From Ovoidimarina sp963698645 (GTDB taxonomy: Bacteria > Pseudomonadota > Alphaproteobacteria > Rhodobacterales > Rhodobacteraceae), in assembly GCA_963698645.1 (NCBI GenBank), contig CAVORP010000007.1, positions 1 to 64,000 on the forward strand: a stretch of 64,000 nt of DNA, written 5' to 3'. Shown one piece after another: positions 29,428 to 38,522 of the stretch. The notes beneath the pieces are model-generated. The model was not told the origin of the DNA and did no database searches. It saw nothing but the letters and a program-made list of their open reading frames with translations. A program made the position numbers and the translations under genes. Numbering within the stretch: position 1 is the stretch's first letter; each line of letters begins with the position of its first letter.

Positions 29428-29441
29428 TGTGGTATACCACA
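29428..29441. promoter_or_regulatory. GntR operator site 3 (hydrolase-sucCD / oxc control region)
   Basis: Perfect 14-bp palindrome TGTGGTATACCACA, 37 bases upstream of the hydrolase start. Its core is identical to the two sites in front of gntR-frc. Confidence 0.75.
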
Positions 29442-29535
29442 GTGGGGTATGTCAACCGATTTCTCTGTAAAACAAGGTCGAAATCTTTCCCCCTTCGGGC
29501 AAAGAAATCAATTGACGGGTCATCGCTGCGCTGTA

Positions 29536-29545
29536 TGGTATACCA
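29536..29545. promoter_or_regulatory. GntR operator site 4 (oxc side)
   Basis: Perfect core TGGTATACCA, about 106 bases centre-to-centre from site 3 and some 275 bases before the oxc start. The rest of the region up to 29819 shows no gene and should contain the oxc promoter and leader. Confidence 0.7.
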
Positions 29546-29819
29546 CAGAACACCGACAGCCGCCCTCAGAATTGTGGCGTCGGGCATGTTCAGGGAGGAT
29601 GCGGCGAGTGTCGATCAACGACAGACTTGGCCCAATTGTGGAAACCCGTTGCAGGACCGGGCGCGGCGATACTGTGCTGGGCCGATGCCCAAGCGCCGTG
29701 CGCGGGCGCACCCTGTCCGACGGCCCCCTTCCTGTTCAGATCCGCAACACATCCATGCCAATGCCGGTCCTGACAGGACACAGAGCCGGCTGAACCCCAG
29801 GAAGAGAACGAGGACGCCC

Positions 29820-31595
29820 ATGACCGCCACGAATGCAACGCAGGTTCAGGACACCCAGACGGACACCGCCGTAGATCCGGCGACCCTGACCGACGGGTTT
29901 CACCTTCTCATCGATGCGCTCAAGCTGAACGGGATCAACACGATCTACAACGTGCCCGGCATCCCGATCACCGACCTTGGCCGCTATGCCCAGGCACAGG
30001 GGATGCGGGTGATTTCGTTCCGCCATGAGCAACATGCGGGCTATGCGGCCTCTGTCGCGGGGTTCCTGACGAAAAAGCCCGGCGTCTGCATGACCGTTTC
30101 GGCCCCCGGCTTTCTGAATGGCCTGACCGCGGTGGCCAATGCCACGACGAACTGCTGGCCGATGATCCTGATCTCGGGATCCTCCGAGCGCGAGATCGTC
30201 GACCTTGCGCAGGGCGATTACGAAGAGATGGACCAGCTTGCCATCGCCCGGCCCTTCTGCAAGGCGGCCTACCGTCTGAACCATGCCGAGGATATCGGCA
30301 TCGCCATTGCCCGGGCGATCCGCAGCGCGGTGAGCGGACGGCCCGGCGGTGTCTATCTCGACATTCCCGGCGCGATGCTGGGTCAGGTGATGGATGCGGT
30401 CGAGGGCGCAAGGACATTGGTCAAGGTGATCGACCCGGCGCCGCGCCAGACCCCCGCGCCCGACGCCATCGCGCGGGCGATCGAGGTGATGCGCGAGGCC
30501 AAGCGGCCGCTGATCGTGCTGGGCAAGGGCGCGGCCTATGACCAGTCCGACGACGTGGTGCGCGCGCTGGTGGAAAAGTCCGGCTATCCGTTCCTGCCCA
30601 TGTCCATGGCCAAGGGGCTTTTGCCCGATACCCATCCGCAATGCGCCGCTGCCGCGCGGTCGTTGGTGCTGAAGGATTCGGATGTCGTCATCATGATGGG
30701 CGCCCGGATCAACTGGCTTCTGAGCCACGGCAAGGGCAAGCAATGGGGCGAGCCCGGCAGCAAGAAATTCATCCAGATCGACATCGCCGCCGAGGAAATG
30801 GATTCGAACGTGGAAATCGCGGCCCCGCTCGTGGGCGACGTGGGTTCCTGCGCAAAGGCGCTTCTGGATGCGATGGAGGGCGAGAATATCGCGCCGCCGG
30901 TCGAATGGCTCGACCTCGTGCATTCCAAGGCCGAGGCCAACATGCAGAAGATGTCGACGCGGCTTCAGAACAACAACCACCCGATGGATTACCACGCGGC
31001 GCTTGGCGTTCTGAAGCAGGCGATCAACGACAACCCCGACACGATCCTGGTGAACGAGGGGGCGAACACGCTCGACCTTGCCCGCTCGATCGTCAACATC
31101 CACAAGCCGCGTCACCGGATCGACGTGGGCACATGGGGGGTGATGGGGATCGGCATGGGTGCCTCCATCGCCGCCGCGATCGAGACCGGCAAGAACGTTC
31201 TGGCAATCGAGGGCGACAGCGCCTTCGGCTTCTGCGGCATGGAGGTGGAGACGATCTGCCGCTACAACCTGCCGGTCTGCATCGTGGTGTTCAACAACAA
31301 CGGCATCTATCGCGGGGATGGTGAAAACTGGGGCGGCGGCGAGGACCCGGCGACCACCGTGTTCGTCCCCGACGCGCGCTATGACAAGATGATGGAGGCG
31401 TTCGGCGGGGTCGGCGCCTGGGTCAAGACGCCAGACGAGCTGCGTCAGGCGGTCTATGCCGCACTTGAAAGCGGCAAGCCCACCCTGATCAACGCGGCAA
31501 TCGACCCGGCGGCAGGCAAGGAAAGCGGCAATATCGGCAACCTAAACCCGCAATCGGTCGTGGCACAGGCCCGCTATCCGCAGGCTCAGAAGTGA
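29820..31595 (+). CDS. oxc: oxalyl-CoA decarboxylase
   Basis: A 591-residue thiamine-diphosphate enzyme that converts oxalyl-CoA to formyl-CoA and CO2. The catalytic glutamate that activates ThDP lies in FRHEQHAGYAAS (Glu70), the Mg/ThDP motif is GDSAFGFCGMEVE with the closing NNNGIYRG, and the middle domain carries the ADP/CoA-binding part typical of Oxc. Length matches known Oxc proteins plus about 20 extra N-terminal residues. The ATG at 29820 follows a GAGGACG site. It is intact and heads the operon oxc - formyltransferase-like gene - fhs, divergent from the hydrolase-sucCD operon. Its substrate is supplied by Frc. Confidence 0.96.
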   Translation: MTATNATQVQDTQTDTAVDPATLTDGFHLLIDALKLNGINTIYNVPGIPITDLGRYAQAQGMRVISFRHEQHAGYAASVAGFLTKKPGVCMTVSAPGFLNGLTAVANATTNCWPMILISGSSEREIVDLAQGDYEEMDQLAIARPFCKAAYRLNHAEDIGIAIARAIRSAVSGRPGGVYLDIPGAMLGQVMDAVEGARTLVKVIDPAPRQTPAPDAIARAIEVMREAKRPLIVLGKGAAYDQSDDVVRALVEKSGYPFLPMSMAKGLLPDTHPQCAAAARSLVLKDSDVVIMMGARINWLLSHGKGKQWGEPGSKKFIQIDIAAEEMDSNVEIAAPLVGDVGSCAKALLDAMEGENIAPPVEWLDLVHSKAEANMQKMSTRLQNNNHPMDYHAALGVLKQAINDNPDTILVNEGANTLDLARSIVNIHKPRHRIDVGTWGVMGIGMGASIAAAIETGKNVLAIEGDSAFGFCGMEVETICRYNLPVCIVVFNNNGIYRGDGENWGGGEDPATTVFVPDARYDKMMEAFGGVGAWVKTPDELRQAVYAALESGKPTLINAAIDPAAGKESGNIGNLNPQSVVAQARYPQAQK

Positions 31596-31704
31596 CGGGC
31601 TGAGGACCGGGGGGCGCCTGCGCGCGCCGGACGCCGGTCGGCTTCGCCAATGACACAGAATGACCCCCGCCGCGGAAGCGGGGGACCGGAACGGGAGAGA
31701 GAAG

Positions 31705-32622
31705 ATGCGATTGATCGTGATGGGCCAGCAGGCATTCGGAAAGGATGTCTTGGCCAAACTTCTGGAGGCCGGGACCGACGAGGTGGTCGCCGTCTATTGC
31801 GAGCCGGACAAGGAGGGCAAGCCCGCCGATCCGATCAAGGAATTCGCCCTTGAAAAGGGGCTTCCGGTGCATCAGCCCGCCCATTTCAAGGATCAGGCCA
31901 CGTTGGATGAGCTTGCCGCACTCAACGCGGACCTCATGGTGATGGCCTTCGTCAATGTCTTTGTGCCCGACGTGGCGCGCGACACGCCGACCCATGGGTC
32001 GATCTGTTTCCATCCCTCGCTTCTGCCGCTGCATCGCGGTCCGTCCGCGGTGAACTGGCCGATCATCATGGGCAGCACGAAGTCGGGCTTCTGCTGGTTC
32101 TATCCCACCGACGGGCTGGACGAAGGCGATATCCTGATGGACTGGGAATGCCCGATCGGGCCGGACGATACGGTGATCGATCTGTACTTCAAGAAGATCT
32201 ATCCCGCCGCCGTCGACTCGGTCCTGCAGGTCGTGGACCTGTACAGGTCTGGCAACCCGCCGCACAAGGAACAGGACGAAAGCCTTGCGACCTATGAGCG
32301 GCGCTGCACCAAGAAGCATGCCCATATCGATTGGCACAAGCCGGTCGGCCAGGTCTATGACCTGATCCGCGGCACCAATCCCGCGCCCGGGGCCTGGACC
32401 ACGCTGGGCGGGGCCACGGTCGATGTCTTCGACTGCGCGCGCGTTCCCGGAGACGGGATCTCGGGGCGCATCATGGAGATCAGCGAGGACGGCGTGACCG
32501 TCCAGTGCATCGGAGGTCGGATCCTGATCAAGCGGGTCCGGCCCGAGGGCGGCGCCAAGGTAAGCGCCGCCGAATGGGCCGCCTCGGCTGGCCTCGAACC
32601 TAAACAAGATCTCGGCACCTGA
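31705..32622 (+). CDS. formyltransferase-family protein like the 10-formyl-THF hydrolase domain of ALDH1L
   Basis: A 305-residue protein with a formyltransferase N-terminal domain (1-205) and an Fmt-type C-terminal domain (about 210-305). The closest recognisable relative is the hydrolase domain of 10-formyltetrahydrofolate dehydrogenase, not methionyl-tRNA formyltransferase: HPSLLPLHRGPSAVNWPI, then GLDEGDIL and the IRGTNPAPGAWT segment of the C-domain. The catalytic His103 and Asp142 fall at the same spacing as in ALDH1L1. The start at 31705 has GGGAGAGAGAAG upstream. It sits between oxc and fhs, whose products are formyl-CoA and 10-formyl-THF. The two obvious reactions are hydrolysis of 10-formyl-THF or direct formyl transfer between CoA and THF. 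Confidence 0.85.
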   Translation: MRLIVMGQQAFGKDVLAKLLEAGTDEVVAVYCEPDKEGKPADPIKEFALEKGLPVHQPAHFKDQATLDELAALNADLMVMAFVNVFVPDVARDTPTHGSICFHPSLLPLHRGPSAVNWPIIMGSTKSGFCWFYPTDGLDEGDILMDWECPIGPDDTVIDLYFKKIYPAAVDSVLQVVDLYRSGNPPHKEQDESLATYERRCTKKHAHIDWHKPVGQVYDLIRGTNPAPGAWTTLGGATVDVFDCARVPGDGISGRIMEISEDGVTVQCIGGRILIKRVRPEGGAKVSAAEWAASAGLEPKQDLGT

Positions 32623-32651
32623 GCCGGAAATTTCCCAAAAGGAACATATCA

Positions 32652-34319
32652 ATGTCTGATATCGAAATCGCCCGCGCTGCCAAGAAGAAGCCAATTCAGG
32701 AGATTGGCGCGAAGCTGGGTATTCCGACCGAGCACCTTCTGCCGTTCGGCCATGACAAGGCCAAGGTGTCGGAGGATTTCATCAAGTCGCTTGCGGGCAA
32801 GAAGGATGGTCACCTGATCCTGGTGACCGCGATCAACCCGACGCCTGCGGGCGAGGGCAAGACGACGACGACGGTGGGTCTTGGCGACGGGCTGAACGCG
32901 ATCGGCAAGAAGGCGGCGATCTGTATCCGCGAGGCGTCGCTTGGCCCGAACTTCGGGATGAAGGGCGGCGCGGCCGGGGGCGGTTATGCGCAGGTGGTGC
33001 CGATGGAGGACATGAACCTTCACTTCACCGGCGACTTCCACGCGATCACCAGCGCGCACAACCTTCTGGCGGCGATGCTGGACAACCACATCTACTGGGG
33101 CAATGACCTCGAGATCGATATCCGCCGGGTGGCGCTGCGGCGCGTCCTCGACATGAACGACCGGGCGCTGCGGCAGATCGTGTGCAACCTGGGCGGGGTG
33201 GCGAATGGTTTCCCGCGCGAGGCCGGGTTCGACATCACCGTGGCCTCGGAGGTGATGGCGATCCTCTGTCTTGCCACCGATCTTGCCGATCTCGAGCGGC
33301 GGCTGGGCGATATCATCGTGGCCTATCGCCGCGACAAGTCGCCGGTCTATGCCCGCGACCTGAAGGCCGATGGCGCGATGGCGGTGCTCCTGAAGGATGC
33401 GATGCAGCCGAACCTGGTGCAGACGCTGGAGAACAACCCCGCGTTCGTCCATGGCGGCCCGTTCGCCAATATCGCCCATGGCTGCAACTCGGTCGTGGCG
33501 ACGACGACGGCGCTCAAGCTGGCCGATTACGTCGTGACCGAGGCCGGGTTCGGCGCCGATCTGGGGGCCGAGAAGTTCTTTGACATCAAGTGCCGCAAGG
33601 CCGGGCTGCGGCCGTCGGCGGTGGTTCTGGTGGCCACGGTCCGGGCGATGAAGATGAATGGCGGCGTCGCCAAGGCGGATCTGGGCCCCGAGAATGTCGA
33701 GGCCGTCAAGAAGGGTTGCGCGAACCTCGGCCGCCATATCGAGAACCTCAAGAAGTTCGGCGTGCCGCTGGTGGTGGGGATCAACCACTTCGTCACCGAT
33801 ACGGATGCCGAGGTGCAGGCGATCAAGGAGTATTGCGCCGGGATGGGGGCCGAGGCGGTTCTGAACACCCATTGGGCCAATGGCGGCAAGGGGATCGAGG
33901 AGACCGCGCGGAAGGTCGTCGAGCTGTGCGAAGGCGGCAGCGCCGATTATCGCCCGCTCTATCCCGACGACATGCCGCTGTTCCAGAAGATCGAGACCAT
34001 CGCCAAGGAAATCTATCGCGCGGACGAGGTCGTGGCGGACAGCAAGATCCGCGGCCAGCTGAAGGAATGGGAAGAGCAGGGCTATGGCAACCTGCCGGTC
34101 TGCATGGCCAAGACGCAATACTCCTTCACGACGGACCCGAACCGCCGCGGCGCGCCCACCGGGCACAGCCTGCCGGTGCGGGAAGTGCGCCTGTCGGCGG
34201 GGGCCGGGTTCATCGTCGTGATCTGCGGCGAGATCATGACCATGCCGGGCCTGCCACGCGTTCCGTCCGCAGAGAATATCCGGATCAACGACGACGGCCT
34301 CATCGACGGCCTGTTCTAA
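32652..34319 (+). CDS. fhs: formate--tetrahydrofolate ligase
   Basis: An intact 555-residue formyltetrahydrofolate synthetase that makes 10-formyl-THF from formate, THF and ATP. The ATP-binding motif is TPAGEGKTTTTVGLGD near residue 65, followed by LGPNFGMKGGAAGGGYAQ and the C-terminal family signature around ICGEIMTMPGLP. It starts 29 bases after the formyltransferase-like gene and ends the oxc operon; an inverted repeat follows. In this operon it feeds formate released by Frc (or from formyl-CoA hydrolysis) into C1 biosynthesis, while Fds oxidises the rest for NADH. Confidence 0.97.
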   Translation: MSDIEIARAAKKKPIQEIGAKLGIPTEHLLPFGHDKAKVSEDFIKSLAGKKDGHLILVTAINPTPAGEGKTTTTVGLGDGLNAIGKKAAICIREASLGPNFGMKGGAAGGGYAQVVPMEDMNLHFTGDFHAITSAHNLLAAMLDNHIYWGNDLEIDIRRVALRRVLDMNDRALRQIVCNLGGVANGFPREAGFDITVASEVMAILCLATDLADLERRLGDIIVAYRRDKSPVYARDLKADGAMAVLLKDAMQPNLVQTLENNPAFVHGGPFANIAHGCNSVVATTTALKLADYVVTEAGFGADLGAEKFFDIKCRKAGLRPSAVVLVATVRAMKMNGGVAKADLGPENVEAVKKGCANLGRHIENLKKFGVPLVVGINHFVTDTDAEVQAIKEYCAGMGAEAVLNTHWANGGKGIEETARKVVELCEGGSADYRPLYPDDMPLFQKIETIAKEIYRADEVVADSKIRGQLKEWEEQGYGNLPVCMAKTQYSFTTDPNRRGAPTGHSLPVREVRLSAGAGFIVVICGEIMTMPGLPRVPSAENIRINDDGLIDGLF

Positions 34320-34345
34320 AAATCAGGCGTTCGGCAAGATGCGAA

Positions 34346-34380
34346 GGGGCCGGACGGGATCAACTGACCCGTCCGGCCCC
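34346..34380. terminator. strong stem-loop between fhs and mtlK (convergent ends)
   Basis: GGGGCCGGACGGG and CCCGTCCGGCCCC form a perfect 13-bp stem with a 9-base loop. Neither strand has a T-run after it, but the position between two converging stop codons fits a bidirectional terminator or RNA 3' stabiliser. Confidence 0.7.
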
Positions 34381-34424
34381 AGACCGTTCAGAAACAAACC
34401 GCCCCGCCGCACAGCGGCACGCGG

Positions 34425-35891
34425 TCAATCCCGAAGATAGGTCCCCAGCGCCGCTTCGGTTCCATCGCTCCAGATCATCCGCAGCCAGCGCGCGAAACTG
34501 TCGGCGAAGCGCGGATCATCGGCGAGATCCCCGTAGAACTCCCGCTGTGAGAGCCATGCCTCGGGCGCGTCGCGTGCGGCCTTCGCCGCGCGGGTCAGCC
34601 GGTCCCAGACAGGATCGTTCGGCGCGATTTCCGAGCCATCCTCGCGCGTGCCCTCGCACATCCGCGCCCAAAGCGCCTGTGACAGGGCGAGCCCGTCGAT
34701 CGGGGTCCCCGCCGCCAGAGCCTCGCGCAGCACCGGCAGGATGAAACCGGTATGCCGCGAGGAGCCGTCGAAGGCCACGCGGCGCACGGTATCGACGATT
34801 TCGGGGTTCGAGAACCGCCGCTCGATCAGATCGACATAATCCGTGGGTGTCATCCCGGGGACCGGCGCGACGTGTGGTACGATCTCCTGTCGCGCGACCT
34901 TGCGGAAGAAAGGCCCGATCAGCGGGTGCGCCATGCAGCCCGAGATGAATTCGACCGAGAGGATTTCGCCGGGATCCGAGACAAGCTGATGGCCGCCGTT
35001 CAGGATGCGGATCTTCATCGCCTCATAGGCGTGCACGTCCTCGGAGAACGTGGCCCCTGCCCTGTCCCAGTCGGGGCGACCGGCACAAAAGCGATCCTCG
35101 ATCACCCATTGGCGGAAATTCTCATGCGTGACCGGGGCCGCGTCATCGATGCCGAAGCTTCTGACCAGCGCCAGCTCCTTTGGCCCGGTGGCGGGCACGA
35201 TGCAATCCACCATGGAATTGGGGAAGGTGCAGTTCGCGTCGATCCATGCGGCGAGGTCGGGATCGGACAGGCGCGCCAGTGACACGACCGTCTGGCGCAG
35301 GATCGCGCCGTTGCCCTGAAGGTTGTCGCAGCTTTGCCCGGTGAACGGCCCGATGCCCCGCGCGCGCCGCAACCGCAAGGCGGCGACCATCGCGCCAAAG
35401 GCGGTACGGGGCCGGTCCGGATGGGCGGCATCGTGCTGAATATCCGGATGGGAGGTATCGAAGCCTTTCGTCACCGGGTCGATGAAATAGCCGCCCTCGG
35501 TCACGGTCAGCGAGACGATCCGGATCGCCGGGTCGGCCATCTGGTCGATCAGCGGGCCGTTGCCCTCGACCACCGGAACGAAACCGATCATCGATCCCAC
35601 CACTTCGGCGGAGCGGCCCGCAGGATCCAGCTCGATCAAGGTCGTGAGATAGTCCTGCGCCGCGAGCCGTTCTCTCTGCGCCTCGTCATTCGCGCGCACG
35701 CCCGCGCCGATGATCGCCCAATCCAGCGCCAGCCCCTGTTGCATCAGCCGGTGCAGATACCATGCCTGATGCCCGCGATGGAAGTTGCCCAGTCCGATAT
35801 GGACGATGCCGGGCGTCAGGGCGGACCGATCGTAGGTCGGGCGCTTCACATCGCCCGGAAGGTCCGGGAGCGTGGCGTTCGACAGTTTCAT
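34425..35891 (-). CDS. mtlK: mannitol 2-dehydrogenase (polyol-specific long-chain dehydrogenase)
   Basis: A 488-residue intact polyol long-chain dehydrogenase that oxidises D-mannitol (and often D-arabinitol or sorbitol) to the ketose with NAD+. The N-terminal cofactor region is VHIGLGNFHRGHQAWYL, and the catalytic K-x4-N-x2-H pattern is seen in MKIRILNGGHQ. Fructuronate reductases share the fold, but the smo-type operon context favours MtlK. It is the last gene of the operon that starts at smoE and follows smoS by one base, and it converges on fhs. Confidence 0.92.
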   Translation of the reverse strand: MKLSNATLPDLPGDVKRPTYDRSALTPGIVHIGLGNFHRGHQAWYLHRLMQQGLALDWAIIGAGVRANDEAQRERLAAQDYLTTLIELDPAGRSAEVVGSMIGFVPVVEGNGPLIDQMADPAIRIVSLTVTEGGYFIDPVTKGFDTSHPDIQHDAAHPDRPRTAFGAMVAALRLRRARGIGPFTGQSCDNLQGNGAILRQTVVSLARLSDPDLAAWIDANCTFPNSMVDCIVPATGPKELALVRSFGIDDAAPVTHENFRQWVIEDRFCAGRPDWDRAGATFSEDVHAYEAMKIRILNGGHQLVSDPGEILSVEFISGCMAHPLIGPFFRKVARQEIVPHVAPVPGMTPTDYVDLIERRFSNPEIVDTVRRVAFDGSSRHTGFILPVLREALAAGTPIDGLALSQALWARMCEGTREDGSEIAPNDPVWDRLTRAAKAARDAPEAWLSQREFYGDLADDPRFADSFARWLRMIWSDGTEAALGTYLRD

Positions 35892-35892
35892 G

Positions 35893-36668
35893 TCAGCTCA
35901 TCCACTGGCCACCATCGACGTTATAGGTCTGCGAGACGATGTAGTCGGAGTCGGACGAGGCAAGAAAGACCGCCATGGGGGCAAGGTCTTCGGGTTGGGC
36001 ATAACGGCCCGCAGGGACGCCCGCCTCGACCTCGGCCCGCTTCTGGCCCAGAGGTCTTGCCCTCGAGCCGGGCGAACATGGCATCGACGTGCTCCCAATG
36101 CGCGCCGTCCACCACGCCGGGCGCGATGGCGTTGACGTTGATCCCGTGCTTGATGAGGTTCAGCCCCGCCGACTGGGTCATGGAGATGACCGCCGCCTTG
36201 GTGGAGCAATAGACCAGAACGAGGCTTTCGCCCCGGCGCCCGGCCTGGCTTGCCATGTTGATGATCTTGCCGCCATGGCCCTGACGGATCATCTGTTTCG
36301 CGGCGGCCTGCATCGTGAAGAGCGTGCCGGCGACATTGACCGCATAAAGCCGGTCATAGCTTTCCCGGGTGATGTCGACGGTTTCGGCGGCGTCGAACAG
36401 GGCCGCGTTGTTGATCAGGATGTCGAGCTTGCCTGCCCGCTCCGACAACCGCGCCGATGGCGGCGTCGATGCTGTCCTGCCGGGTCACATCCAGATGGAC
36501 GGCGTAGGCACCGGGGCCGATCTCGGCCGCCGCCTCCTTGGCCGCGGCAAGGTTGATGTCACCGATGGCGACCGTCGCACCCTCACGGTGATAGGCCTCG
36601 GCAAACCCCTTGCCGATGCCGCGCGCCGCCCCGGTGATCAGGGCCGATTTTCCGTCCAGACGCCTCAC
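35893..36668 (-). CDS. smoS: sorbitol dehydrogenase, short-chain type (frame broken twice)
   Basis: A 257-residue SDR after removal of extra bases near 36450 and 36057. The cofactor motif is TGAARGIGKGFAEAY, the NNAA motif is INNAALFDAA, and the active site is YCSTK with the upstream Ser in MASQAG. The C-terminus reads ASSDSDYIVSQTYNVDGGQW, as in SmoS/PolS. The enzyme oxidises sorbitol to fructose (and galactitol to tagatose in relatives). It overlaps smoK by 4 bases and is followed by mtlK, exactly as in the Rhodobacter sphaeroides smo operon. Confidence 0.9.
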
Positions 36669-37669
36669 GTGATCCGCAGTCCTTTTTCGTCGAACCGGTG
36701 CAGCTGTGCGTAGTCCGGTGTCAGGTGGATCGTATCGCCATAGTGGAGATCGACATCGCCGCCGGCGCGCACCGTCAACGGCTCTCCGAACCCACTGACC
36801 TTCACGTGGAAGAATGTGTCGCTTCCGAGATGTTCGGAGACGCCGATCTTGCCGGTCCAGTCGCCGCTTTCGCTGGAGACGGCGATATGTTCCGGGCGGA
36901 TCCCGATGGTATGCGCGCCATGCTTCTGCGCCTCGGGACCCTCGATCAGGTTCATCTTGGGGGATCCGATGAAACCCGCGACGAATTTGTTGCGGGGGGT
37001 GTGATAGAGGTCCAGCGGGCTTCCCACCTGTTCGATGACGCCCGCCTGCAGCACGACGATCTTGTCGGCCATCGTCATGGCTTCGACCTGGTCATGGGTG
37101 ACATAGATCATCGTCGTGGCCAGCCGCTTGTGCAGTTCGCTGATTTCGAGCCGCATTCCCACCCGCAGGGCGGCATCGAGGTTCGAGAGGGGTTCGTCGA
37201 ACAGGAAGGCCGCCGGTTCGCGGACGATGGCGCGGCCGATGGCGACGCGCTGACGCTGGCCGCCCGAAAGCTGGCCCGGACGCCGGTCGAGATAGTCGGT
37301 GAGGTTGAGCACCTCGGCCGCGCCCGCCACGCGTTTGTTGATTTCGGCCTGATCCATCTTCGCCATGCGCAACGGGAACGCGATGTTCTTTCGCACCGAC
37401 ATATGCGGGTAGAGCGCGTAGCTCTGAAACACCATCGCGAGGCCGCGCTTGGCCGGCGGCAGGCCTGTGGCGTCCTGCCCGTCGATTTCGATGGTGCCCG
37501 CGGTGGTGTCTTCGAGCCCCGCGATCAGGCGCAGGAGGGTGGACTTGCCGCAGCCCGAGGGCCCGACGAAGACGACGAACTCACCATCATTGATTTCGAG
37601 GTCCAGCGGCGGGATGACTTCGACATCACCGAACTTCTTCTGGACTTGCTTGAGCTGAATGCGTCCCAT
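36665..37669 (-). CDS. smoK: polyol ABC transporter ATP-binding protein
   Basis: A 334-residue CUT1-type ATPase (UgpC/MalK group). Walker A is GPSGCGKST, the signature LSGGQRQR, Walker B FLFDEPLSNLDA, and the H-loop VTHDQVEA. The C-terminal 100 residues form the OB-fold regulatory domain. It energises uptake with SmoE, SmoF and SmoG at the inner membrane. It starts 10 bases after smoG and overlaps smoS. CUT1 systems usually have one ATPase acting as a homodimer, as here. Confidence 0.94.
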   Translation of the reverse strand: MGRIQLKQVQKKFGDVEVIPPLDLEINDGEFVVFVGPSGCGKSTLLRLIAGLEDTTAGTIEIDGQDATGLPPAKRGLAMVFQSYALYPHMSVRKNIAFPLRMAKMDQAEINKRVAGAAEVLNLTDYLDRRPGQLSGGQRQRVAIGRAIVREPAAFLFDEPLSNLDAALRVGMRLEISELHKRLATTMIYVTHDQVEAMTMADKIVVLQAGVIEQVGSPLDLYHTPRNKFVAGFIGSPKMNLIEGPEAQKHGAHTIGIRPEHIAVSSESGDWTGKIGVSEHLGSDTFFHVKVSGFGEPLTVRAGGDVDLHYGDTIHLTPDYAQLHRFDEKGLRIT

Positions 37670-37679
37670 CAGTCTTTCC

Positions 37680-38510
37680 TCACTTCACTGCGCCGAAGGT
37701 AAGACCCCGGACCAATTGTTTCTGGCTGAACCAGCCAAGGATCAGGATCGGTGCGATTGCCATGGTCGAGGCCGCGCTGAGCTTGGCGTAGAACAGACCC
37801 TCCGGGCTCGAATAGCTGGCAATGAAGGCCGTCAGAGGAGCAGCCTTGGCCGCAGTCAGGTTGAGCGTCCAGAACGCCTCGTTCCAGGCGAGGATGAAAT
37901 TGAGCAGCACCGTCGAGGCAATGCCGGGAATGGCCATCGGCGTGAGCACATAGAGGATTTCCTCGCGCAGGCTCGCGCCATCCATGCGTGCCGCTTCGAG
38001 AATCTCGGCGGGTATCTCGCGGAAGTAGGTATAGAGCATCCAGACGATGATCGGCAGATTGATCAGCATCATGACGATCACAAGGCCGATGCGTGTATCC
38101 AGCAGCCCCAACTGGATGAACATCAGATAGATCGGATAAAGAACGCCCACCGCGGGCAGCATCTTGGTCGACAGCATCCACAACAGGATGTCCTTGGTCC
38201 GTCTCGACGGCACGAATGCCATGGACCAGGCAGCCGGCACCGCGACGATCAGGCCGAGGATGGTCGATCCTCCGGCGATGATGATCGAGTTCCAGAGGAA
38301 CTTCATGTAGTCCGAGCGGTCCTGCACGACACTGTAGTTTTCCAGCGTCCAGTCGAAGAACAGGAACACCGGGGGATCGCTGATCGCCTGTGCTTCGGTC
38401 TTGAAGCTGGTCAGGATCGTCCAGAGGATCGGAAAGAAGATCAGGATCCCGATCGCCCAGGCGATGGCGGTGTTGAGAAGCTTGCGGTTGGGTGTGACTG
38501 CACGTGCCAT
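37680..38510 (-). CDS. smoG: polyol ABC transporter permease
   Basis: A 276-residue intact MalG-type permease with six predicted membrane helices; the first is at about 12-32. The cytoplasmic EAA loop is EAARMDGASLREE, which docks onto the ATPase. It pairs with SmoF as the channel of the sorbitol/mannitol importer. The start is 12 bases after the smoF stop, and SmoK follows after 10. Confidence 0.93.
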   Translation of the reverse strand: MARAVTPNRKLLNTAIAWAIGILIFFPILWTILTSFKTEAQAISDPPVFLFFDWTLENYSVVQDRSDYMKFLWNSIIIAGGSTILGLIVAVPAAWSMAFVPSRRTKDILLWMLSTKMLPAVGVLYPIYLMFIQLGLLDTRIGLVIVMMLINLPIIVWMLYTYFREIPAEILEAARMDGASLREEILYVLTPMAIPGIASTVLLNFILAWNEAFWTLNLTAAKAAPLTAFIASYSSPEGLFYAKLSAASTMAIAPILILGWFSQKQLVRGLTFGAVK

Positions 38511-38522
38511 GTCCGTCTCTCC

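Noticed and set aside
31705..32622. methionyl-tRNA formyltransferase
   Set aside because: The HPSLLPLHRGPSAVNW and GLDEGD patterns match the 10-formyl-THF hydrolase group, and no def gene is adjacent.
32649..34166. 505-codon open frame opposite fhs
   Set aside because: Fhs is certain on the plus strand; the antisense frame is histidine/arginine-rich and lacks domain signals.
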